A stretch of 28,515 bases of DNA from Heterotrichella gracilis (lineage: Eukaryota > Sar > Xanthophyceae > Tribonematales > Xanthonemataceae). Of this stretch, positions 22,257 through 28,515 are shown piece after piece. The position numbers and the translations under genes are program-made. The stretch's first letter is position 1, and every line of letters begins with the position of its first letter. The notes under the pieces were generated by a model. That model searched no databases and was not told the DNA's origin. It was given only the letters and a program-made list of their open reading frames with translations. The stretch covers positions 1 through 28,515 of the forward strand of contig JAULBX010028494.1 of the NCBI GenBank assembly GCA_032358255.1. The letters run 5' to 3'.

Positions 22257-23159
22257 ATGAAAAAATCAGCGTTTTGTTTCATTTTAATAGTTTTAAGTTT
22301 TAAAAACTTTGCTCAGGATCAACTCTTTAAAAAAGATAATACCAAACTTCTGGTAAAAGTACTTGAGATTGGCACAGAGGAAATAAAGTACAAAATGTTT
22401 GATAACCTGAATGGTCCCAGCTACGTGTTAAACAAAAACGAAGTGAGCATTATTATTTATGAAAACGGGAAACACGAAGTTATACAATCTGAAAAAAACA
22501 TAAACAATTCCCAATACTCTAGCGGAGCTGAAAATGAAAGCCCGGATAAATACAAAAAAGATTCCTTGCTTTATTATAAATACAAACAAAGCTTTGGAAT
22601 TAATTTTTTGAATTTTGCAAATAATGAATTTGGTTTTATTTACCAGCGTGAATTTTTTAAAAAACACTTAAGTTTACTTATTCCTTTTTCTATTGGAATA
22701 GGTAATCCAGGCGTTACAGAAACGGCCTATTTTAATCAGTATAACTATTATAGCAGCTATAATAACAGCTATTTAAACTTAGAAAGAAAATTATTCGAAA
22801 TAGGTTTGGGATTAAACTACTATTCCACCTTAAAATACCCGGTTAATTATTACCTAGGCCCGGTGTTAAAGTTTATGCAATACAGTGCCAACCAAACGTA
22901 TTATTATAGTGGGCAAGGGTATAACAATAATATAAATCTTGCAACTACACTAAACCGATTTACGGCAAGCATTACTAACGGACTCCTTTTCAGAACAAAA
23001 ACAAGGCTTAATTTTAATGTGTTTGCTTCTCTTGGATTTAGTTATGATGAAACCACTGATAAGGTCATTGATCCAATCACTAAAAAAGAAATTGATCCTA
23101 TTACCAAAGACGTAAAGTTTTATTTTTGGAGTGGCGCTTGCGTCAGTTTTTGCTTTTAA
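22257..23159 (+). CDS. KDG-module protein with outer-membrane barrel-like C terminus, paralogue 2
   Basis: A 300-residue close paralogue of the gene 85 bases upstream. I chose the ATG at 22257 (MKKSAFCFILIVLSF, cleavage near FAQ/DQLF) over the in-frame ATG at 22194, because it gives a proper signal peptide and the same layout as paralogue 1. The module reads DQLFKKDNTKLLVKVLEIGT, EEIKYKMFD, GPSY, IIYENGKHEV. The C-terminal part repeats the barrel-like pattern (GFIYQREFFKKHLSLLIPFSIGIG, GLGLNYYSTL, VNYYLGPVLKFMQY, FTASITNGLLFRTKTR) and ends CVSFCF. A duplicated outer-membrane protein pair is the simplest reading; ligand unknown. Confidence 0.83.
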   Translation: MKKSAFCFILIVLSFKNFAQDQLFKKDNTKLLVKVLEIGTEEIKYKMFDNLNGPSYVLNKNEVSIIIYENGKHEVIQSEKNINNSQYSSGAENESPDKYKKDSLLYYKYKQSFGINFLNFANNEFGFIYQREFFKKHLSLLIPFSIGIGNPGVTETAYFNQYNYYSSYNNSYLNLERKLFEIGLGLNYYSTLKYPVNYYLGPVLKFMQYSANQTYYYSGQGYNNNINLATTLNRFTASITNGLLFRTKTRLNFNVFASLGFSYDETTDKVIDPITKKEIDPITKDVKFYFWSGACVSFCF

Positions 23160-23224
23160 ACCTGAATGTTTAATAAATTTTAGTGAATCAGTCAAATTAC
23201 GTCAAAAAAAATGCATTTTTGTAT

Positions 23225-24058
23225 ATGAAAAAACTAATTCTACTCCTACCCTTAGTGGTTTTGTTCTCCTGCAGCATTCAAAAACGTAAATACCAAAATG
23301 GGTTTTATGTAGATTGGAAGCATAAAAAAACGACACATACGCCAACGGCTTCAAAAAAAGAAGAGGCGAAAAGCAATATAAATTCTGTTAAGCCGCAAAC
23401 GGAGGTTTACCTTAGCAGTGGCGATAAGCCAAGCGCTCAGGCATCTGCGCATAAAAAAGGAAATCTCTGGTCAAAAAAACATCAAACGTTTTCAAAAGCC
23501 GGTGAAGATTCCTGTGATCTACTCATCTTTAAAGATGGTTCTGAAATTCGTGGAAAAGTGGAAGAAATTGGTATCAATGAAGTTAAATACAGACGTTGTG
23601 ATGCTCCCGGAGGTCCTATGTACGTGAGTAAAAAATCAGATATTTTTATGATCAAGTACGTGAATGGTACCAAGGAGGTGTTTAAAACAACAGAACCTGC
23701 TGTTAGCTCTTATCAAACACCGCAAGCGGTTACTACATACAAAACCAACAAATATAACAGGGTTAATCATCCCATGGCTTTACCTGCACTTATTATTGGG
23801 AGTTTAAGTGTATTGGTATCCTACATTATGGGTGTTATTGCGATCGATTCTTTTGACTTTAATCCTCTTTTACTCTTTATTCCGGCTATTTTGGGTTTGA
23901 TCGCCTTAATTATTGGAATAACCGCAGTTAATCGTATAAAAGAACAACCGGATGTTTACAAAGGAAAAGGAATGGCCATTCCCGGATTTATCATGGGTTT
24001 AGTCATCTTTAGCATCATGGCAGTGATAGGTTTGTTTATCTTAGCATTTAGCATCTAA
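23225..24058 (+). CDS. KDG-module lipoprotein with C-terminal membrane domain, paralogue 3
   Basis: A 277-residue protein starting at the ATG at 23225 (MKKLILLLPL) rather than the longer frame from 23183, because this gives a clean lipobox LFSC with C16. After the Cys comes SIQKRKYQNGFYVDWKHKK, a basic segment shared by three paralogues, then a variable polar linker. The module spans ~94-153: CDLLIFKDGSEIRGKVEEIG, KYRRCD, GPMY, KKSDIFMIKYVNGTKEVF, with C97 and C125 likely to pair. Residues ~182-277 are hydrophobic with a DUF4190-like layout and the motif YKGKG at 245-249. The combination of lipid anchor and membrane helices points to the inner membrane. Function unknown. Confidence 0.83.
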   Translation: MKKLILLLPLVVLFSCSIQKRKYQNGFYVDWKHKKTTHTPTASKKEEAKSNINSVKPQTEVYLSSGDKPSAQASAHKKGNLWSKKHQTFSKAGEDSCDLLIFKDGSEIRGKVEEIGINEVKYRRCDAPGGPMYVSKKSDIFMIKYVNGTKEVFKTTEPAVSSYQTPQAVTTYKTNKYNRVNHPMALPALIIGSLSVLVSYIMGVIAIDSFDFNPLLLFIPAILGLIALIIGITAVNRIKEQPDVYKGKGMAIPGFIMGLVIFSIMAVIGLFILAFSI

Positions 24059-24074
24059 GAATTGTATTAGATCT

Positions 24075-24908
24075 ATGAAATACTTCCTACTCTTCATTTC
24101 CACCTTTTTGATCTGTTCATGCAGTGTTCAAAAACGCAAATATCAAAAAGGGTATTTTGTTGAATGGAAACATTCCAAATCGAATAAAAAAACACCACTT
24201 GCTTCTCAACAAAAGAACGAAAGTTCAATGCAAGTGAAAGCCGGTTCTCCTTTAAGTAATTTATCATCACAAACATTAGAGGCATCAACAGAGCCGGGGA
24301 AATATTCAGGATTAAAACACCTAAAGAAAAGATCGAAATTTTTTAGTTCTGCACCAGATACCTGTGATATCATTTTATTTAAAGATGGCTCTGAGATCAG
24401 AGCAAAAGTAGAAGAAGTGGGAATTCAGGAGATCAAATACAAACGTTGTGACTTATTGACCGGTCCGGTTTATTCGAGCAAAAAGTCAGATGTTTTTATG
24501 ATCAACTATGCCAATGGTCAAAAGGAGGTCATAAAATCAGAAACACCTGTCATCAAAGATAGTCAGCAGGTGATGCCATATAAGTCGAATAAAACAGCTA
24601 TTAAGCCCACTCATCCGGCTGCCACGGCTTCCCTCATTTTAGGCGGCTTAAGTATAATGTTAGGTTTTTTCTTGTTAATGGCCGCTTTAGCTGCGGCTCT
24701 CAATGGCACGGGCATGATAGCCGGTGGTGCCGTCATCATTTGTTTTATCCTTGCCCTAGCGGCCATTGCACTGAGTATAACGGCTCTCATAAAAGTAGGT
24801 AATGAACCCGATTTGTATAAAGGAAGGGGTCCTGCTATTACAGGTGCTATATTAGCCACCGTTGTTTTGTTTTTCACCGGACTGGCAATTTTATCAATTT
24901 ATTTTTAG
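24075..24908 (+). CDS. KDG-module lipoprotein with C-terminal membrane domain, paralogue 4
   Basis: A 277-residue paralogue, 16 bases after the previous stop and so probably co-transcribed. Lipobox ICSC with C16, then SVQKRKYQKGYFVEWKHSK. Module at ~94-153: CDIILFKDGSEIRAKVEEVG, KYKRCD, GPVY, KKSDVFMINYANGQKEVI, with C97 and C125 in exactly the same positions as in paralogue 3. The C-terminal part (~178-277) is richer in Ala and Gly (SLILGGLSIMLGFFLLMAAL, VIICFILALAAIALSI), with YKGRG near 248. No catalytic motif is seen. Confidence 0.83.
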   Translation: MKYFLLFISTFLICSCSVQKRKYQKGYFVEWKHSKSNKKTPLASQQKNESSMQVKAGSPLSNLSSQTLEASTEPGKYSGLKHLKKRSKFFSSAPDTCDIILFKDGSEIRAKVEEVGIQEIKYKRCDLLTGPVYSSKKSDVFMINYANGQKEVIKSETPVIKDSQQVMPYKSNKTAIKPTHPAATASLILGGLSIMLGFFLLMAALAAALNGTGMIAGGAVIICFILALAAIALSITALIKVGNEPDLYKGRGPAITGAILATVVLFFTGLAILSIYF

Positions 24909-24943
24909 ATTGTATATCAGGTTCTTGCTTGCGTTATAAAATT

Positions 24944-24961
24944 GACTAAATTCGTTTAGTC
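24944..24961. promoter_or_regulatory. Small inverted repeat between paralogues 4 and 5
   Basis: GACTAAA-TTCG-TTTAGTC is a perfect 7-bp hairpin with a UUCG-type loop, 28 bases before the ATG at 24990. No T tract follows. It could be an RNA stability hairpin or a regulator site. Confidence 0.45.
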
Positions 24962-24989
24962 CTAATGTTTGACTAACAAAGCCCATCCC

Positions 24990-25823
24990 ATGAAGTTTTG
25001 CTTGCCTCTACTTTTAATAACTTTTCTATTCTCTTGCAGTATCCAAAAACGCAAGTATCAAGGTGGTTTTTATGTGGACTGGCATTCTAAAAAAACTCAA
25101 CATAAAAAGGGCGAGACACCTTCTCCTGAAACTGTCGTTAAAGAACAGCCGGTAAATTATGCGGGCTCTAATAAAAGTGGTGAGGTAGAAGAAGTATTGA
25201 CTTCAGATGCGGGTTTCAACAAGGCCGCCATGTCCCCTAAAAAAACAGCCCACTTTATTTCAGAAGCACCCGATACCTGTGATGTGATCATGTTTAAAGA
25301 TGGTACCGAATTAAGGGCCATTGTGAAGGAAATTGGATTAAACGATATCAGCTATATTCCATGTGAACTGCCAAATGGACTAATGTATACCAAGAAAAAA
25401 TCGGAAGTCTTTATGATCAAATACATGAATGGCAAAAAAGAAACATTTGACATCAAACCTCGAAATAAAGAATTAGATAATATTCATCCTTATGATCCAA
25501 ATGAAGCTAAATATCGCGTTAAAAGAGGTGAAAAATACCAGCCCTTAGCCCTTATCTCTTTTATCCTGACATTGATCGGCATTCCGATTTTTATCATCGT
25601 TTTTTTGGCCTCAACTAGCTTTGTTCCTTATTTAATTCCGGTAGTGATAGAATTGGCGGCCTATATCACAGCTTTATTTGCAAAGAAAAAAATCCATGAG
25701 AAAAAAGATATTTATAAAGGAAAAGGCTTTACCTACACGGCTCTCATATTCAGTATCGTTTTGTTTTGGATATTCTTGATATTCTTTTTTGGCATGCTAG
25801 GTCAACAAAACGACAGGCAATAA
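24990..25823 (+). CDS. KDG-module lipoprotein with C-terminal membrane domain, paralogue 5
   Basis: A 277-residue paralogue. The ATG at 24990 (MKFCLPLLLI) is preferred to an in-frame TTG at 24969 because the signal peptide then matches its sisters. Lipobox LFSC with C16, then SIQKRKYQGGFYVDWHSKK. Module ~94-153: CDVIMFKDGTELRAIVKEIG, SYIPCE, LMYTKKKSEVFMIKYMNGKKETF, with C97 and C125 kept. The membrane part (~183-270) has diverged most, is bulky and aromatic, and carries YKGKG near 242. It ends 8 bases before the convergent TPR-PD40 gene. Confidence 0.83.
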   Translation: MKFCLPLLLITFLFSCSIQKRKYQGGFYVDWHSKKTQHKKGETPSPETVVKEQPVNYAGSNKSGEVEEVLTSDAGFNKAAMSPKKTAHFISEAPDTCDVIMFKDGTELRAIVKEIGLNDISYIPCELPNGLMYTKKKSEVFMIKYMNGKKETFDIKPRNKELDNIHPYDPNEAKYRVKRGEKYQPLALISFILTLIGIPIFIIVFLASTSFVPYLIPVVIELAAYITALFAKKKIHEKKDIYKGKGFTYTALIFSIVLFWIFLIFFFGMLGQQNDRQ

Positions 25824-25831
25824 AAACAGAA

Positions 25832-27124
25832 TTAGTCGCGTAAATAAAAATAATAAATATCATCATCGGTATTAGTTTTCCGATTACTGCTTAAATACCC
25901 TTTCTTTCCACCTTTTAATAAACATAGGCCAAAGTCATCAAAACGACTGTTGATGGGAGCGCCTGCATTTTTCGATTCCTCAAAAATTCGTTCTTTTGAC
26001 TCTGATTTTTTAGCGTAAAAAATATCTAAGCCGCCAATGCCCGGACGACGGTCACTCGCGAAGTATAACGAACTATCTGCTCCCGAATATGGAAACAATT
26101 CATTGCCGGGCGTATTGATCTCTTTGCCCACATTGATCGGTGTTCCCCAGGATCCATTCTGCCATTCACACATAAAAATATCTTTTCCTCCCATAGAACC
26201 TTTCATGTTACTGGCAAAAAACAAACGCTTACCATCTGCACTCACAGCCGGATGCATAAAATCGTAATCCGGTAAATTGTATTTGAATTTTTTGATCTCC
26301 GGCGCATAATTGTTAATGGTACTCATGGTGATAACAAATAACTGATATTTAAAAAAGGGGATCTTAGACTTGATCTTCATTTCCTTATTTGAAACGATAC
26401 GAGAAAAGTAGAGATAATTTCCATCCGGAGAAAAGCAAACCGGACCACTGACACTCATAGCATGCAACTTCTCAAAAATAAGTGTTGGAAATAAATGGGT
26501 CGAATCTTTTCTTAAAGCACCACTGATCTTTTGTGTTTGAATGTCATTCACAGCATAATAGGTCTTCGGTTCTTTTGAATTATCTGAAACATAAAACACC
26601 TTGTCTTTAGAGATTACGGGACTAAATTCAGGAAACTCGGTATTAAGACCCGTAACTTCTATAACGCTGGCATTCGCTGAGTCCTTGTAAAATTGAGCAG
26701 GGTTGCCATAAGCCTTAGCCCAGGCAGCCATCGAAGGGTCTTTACTGCGACTCAGCACCGTAAATATTTTTTTTGCCTCCGGGGCTCTGTTATTCATTAA
26801 TAATGATTTTCCATATTCGAGATAATCACTCTCAGTTGCCTCTCCACTTTCAACCACAATGGGCCAATGATCAATAGCCAGATCGGGTATGTTTAAGCGG
26901 GTAAAACAAATAGCGGTTTGACGCTCTGCGTAATAATCTCGGGGATATTTCTCTAAATACATGAGGTAAACAGCAACGGCACCGTTATAGTCTCTGTTAA
27001 TATACAATTTGTCTGCCTTTAGCAGCGTGGCATTCAGCACTTGTTGTGAATAGGCTGCTGTAGAGCTAAAAACAACAAAAACAAGGAGGAGTATTTTTAA
27101 AAATTGGAGTCGATTACTGCGCAT
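25832..27124 (-). CDS. TPR-PD40 exported protein, PorE-like without OmpA domain
   Basis: A 430-residue periplasmic or outer-membrane-associated protein. Signal peptide ~1-26 (AAYSQQ). Residues ~30-135 look like TPR helices (KADKLYINRDYNGAVAVYLMYLEKYP, YGKSLLMNNRAPEAKKIF). From ~160 onward are PD40/TolB-like propeller blades: PVISKDKVFYVSD, VCFSPDGNYLYFSR, PAVSADGKRLFFASNM, GGKDIFMCEW, SSLYFASDRRPGIGGLDIF. The T9SS protein PorE has this TPR-propeller order plus a C-terminal OmpA domain, which is absent here. Lies 15 bases after a T9SS cargo gene, which may be a functional hint. Confidence 0.85.
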   Translation of the reverse strand: MRSNRLQFLKILLLVFVVFSSTAAYSQQVLNATLLKADKLYINRDYNGAVAVYLMYLEKYPRDYYAERQTAICFTRLNIPDLAIDHWPIVVESGEATESDYLEYGKSLLMNNRAPEAKKIFTVLSRSKDPSMAAWAKAYGNPAQFYKDSANASVIEVTGLNTEFPEFSPVISKDKVFYVSDNSKEPKTYYAVNDIQTQKISGALRKDSTHLFPTLIFEKLHAMSVSGPVCFSPDGNYLYFSRIVSNKEMKIKSKIPFFKYQLFVITMSTINNYAPEIKKFKYNLPDYDFMHPAVSADGKRLFFASNMKGSMGGKDIFMCEWQNGSWGTPINVGKEINTPGNELFPYSGADSSLYFASDRRPGIGGLDIFYAKKSESKERIFEESKNAGAPINSRFDDFGLCLLKGGKKGYLSSNRKTNTDDDIYYFYLRD

Positions 27125-27139
27125 AGATATGTTTAGACC

Positions 27140-28408
27140 TTAATCTTTACTCTTAATAAATTTAGACCGGTATGTTTTATCCTTTTCTAAAATGAGTAAA
27201 TAATAAAAGCCATTTGCTAAATTTTCAATTGTAATGGTATCTCTGCATGATCCTTCTTTTACTAATTCACCGGTGGAATTTAGGATCTGAAACTTGTTTT
27301 GTTCAGAACTAAGTCTTGGTGATGAAAAAGTCAGGACATCCTTGGCCGGATTAGGGTACACCGTCATCAACATGCTTTCTGCTTGTTCTTGTATACCGGT
27401 GGTGACAGTAACATTGACAACATTGCTGACCGAATCTTTTTTGCAAAAGGAAAAATCATAAGCCACCAAACTTACCGTGTAATTGCCTGAAAGGGTATAC
27501 GTATGTATTGGATTGTTTAGGTTAGAGGTACTGCCATCACCAAAATACCATTTACTTAAAAATGGACTGGCTGTGTTTTGAAATTGAAAGGTGCCGGGTG
27601 ATTGAAGGGTATAACTGAGATTTGCTTTAGGAATGGTATTGGAAATATTCCAGGTTAATAAACTATCTGTCACGGTTTGATGCGCGGCTTGATTTAAAAC
27701 ACTTAAAGTAGTACTTGAAATACCGGGATTGTATGTGTTGGAAAGAACCGAACGTTGAAATAAAGTTTCATAAAACACACAGGCAGCCAAATAAGATCCT
27801 TCCAAGGATGGATGACTATCGTCTGATTGATATAAATTGATGAGTGTATTGGTGCTGATCACCTTTCTAAAGGCCTCCCCCACCGGTGCCATCATATCAT
27901 TCACGGTATCGGCAAATAATTTATAGGAATCTCGTAATCGGTTTTGCATGCCGGTGTAAGTGCAAATGGGCGGATAAAACGGGCAATTCATCACATCGCC
28001 GTATTTTCGTCCCCAGGTTTCGTAAAAAACTGTGTTGGCGCAGGGATTAAACGCATTGATCAAACTATCTAATTTAATAGCAAATGGTAGTGTTTGGCTG
28101 TTAACCTGTGCCGGCGAAAAAGCAGGTTCCTGACTTTGCGCCTGAAGCACCACATAATCCCAATTGCCGGCACTTATTTTAGCAAGACTGGTGGCATCGT
28201 AAAAATGATTGCTAAAGGTGTATCCACCGGGCATATGAGCGTCAAAGATCAGGGTGTCCTTTTGTGCGAGTGCCACATCCTTTATCAACTGTGGCAGGTT
28301 ATTCACAAAGGTGTAACTGTTACCCAAAAAAAGAACTCTAATTTTTTTTGAAATTGGCTGGGCATTCATCAAAAAAGGAAAAACACAAAATATAAGCAAG
28401 CGATTCAT
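27140..28408 (-). CDS. T9SS-exported SGNH hydrolase with PKD domain
   Basis: A 422-residue secreted protein. I start at the ATG at 28408 (MNRLLIFCVFPFLMNAQ, a good signal peptide) rather than 28426. Residues ~23-215 are an SGNH/GDSL-type hydrolase: block I LFLGNSYT with nucleophile S31, WDYVVLQAQSQEP near 83, and DDSHPS with D197 and H199 as remaining triad residues. Residues ~262-336 form a PKD domain (WYFGDGS, HTYTLSGNYTVSLVAYD). Residues ~349-422 are a type A T9SS sorting domain (TVYPNPAKDVLTF, NGFYYLLI). Likely an extracellular esterase, perhaps on polysaccharide. Operon with the TPR-PD40 gene, 15 bases apart. Confidence 0.87.
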   Translation of the reverse strand: MNRLLIFCVFPFLMNAQPISKKIRVLFLGNSYTFVNNLPQLIKDVALAQKDTLIFDAHMPGGYTFSNHFYDATSLAKISAGNWDYVVLQAQSQEPAFSPAQVNSQTLPFAIKLDSLINAFNPCANTVFYETWGRKYGDVMNCPFYPPICTYTGMQNRLRDSYKLFADTVNDMMAPVGEAFRKVISTNTLINLYQSDDSHPSLEGSYLAACVFYETLFQRSVLSNTYNPGISSTTLSVLNQAAHQTVTDSLLTWNISNTIPKANLSYTLQSPGTFQFQNTASPFLSKWYFGDGSTSNLNNPIHTYTLSGNYTVSLVAYDFSFCKKDSVSNVVNVTVTTGIQEQAESMLMTVYPNPAKDVLTFSSPRLSSEQNKFQILNSTGELVKEGSCRDTITIENLANGFYYLLILEKDKTYRSKFIKSKD

Positions 28409-28515
28409 CTGATAAAGATAAGGCATTTGAACTTTATTCTGTAGTATAAAATACTGAAGTATGCCTATAATAGAGTGAATGTATTTGGGAGCAATAATTT
28501 ACTACATTAACCCAT
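28409..28515. other. Upstream region of the SGNH hydrolase gene
   Basis: AT-rich with no gene. On the minus strand I find no good TAnnTTTG word before the start codon. The window ends here. Confidence 0.3.

Overview
The window looks like chromosome from a member of the Bacteroidota, probably a free-living Flavobacteriales-type organism. Three encoded proteins end in type A sorting domains of the type IX secretion system (T9SS). Several genes are preceded by the Bacteroidota -7 promoter word TAnnTTTG. The families present (DUF4190, DUF4389, DUF2752, TPR-PD40 proteins, HxlR and Crp regulators with Bacteroidota-style sequence) fit the same picture. I see no phage, plasmid, transposase, tRNA, rRNA or CRISPR locus.

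Layout. 1-467: truncated copy of a dispersed structured repeat, then the promoter region of a T9SS-exported adhesin/thioredoxin-fold protein (468-2429). 2586-4348: a transaldolase-like enzyme fused to a CBS pair, followed by a KdsC-like HAD phosphatase, suggesting phospho-sugar metabolism. 4421-4951: DinB/YfiT-type protein. 4952-5515: repeat-rich spacer with a 74-bp tandem array carrying small palindromic inserts. 5516-8339: sterol desaturase/hydroxylase overlapping an SF1 helicase. 12246-8655 (minus): five-gene membrane-protein operon (DUF4389 x2, DUF4190, DUF2752, a four-helix protein, POT peptide transporter). 12590-12838: full copy of the structured repeat, with perfectly paired nested stems. 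12845-15239: lipoprotein, a Crp-family regulator broken by two in-frame TAA codons, and an HxlR regulator divergent from an NAD(P)-binding oxidoreductase with clear operator-like palindromes. 15240-16164: dense intergenic repeats. 16165-21117 (minus): large T9SS surface protein, NatAB-like ABC exporter, DUF502 protein. 21272-25823 (plus): five consecutive paralogues sharing one small domain. 25832-28408 (minus): TPR-PD40 protein and a T9SS-exported SGNH hydrolase.

The most interesting unit is the five-gene cluster at 21272-25823. All five proteins carry the same ~55-residue module. Two fuse it to a probable outer-membrane barrel; three, each exactly 277 residues, are lipoproteins with a conserved Cys pair and a C-terminal membrane domain. 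This could be a two-membrane envelope system of unknown role. The second notable theme is the intergenic DNA: at least three repeat families plus tiny palindromic modules whose insertion boundaries can be read from occupied and empty versions of the same repeat in this window, and a ~250-bp element with the signature of a multibranched RNA or DNA structure.
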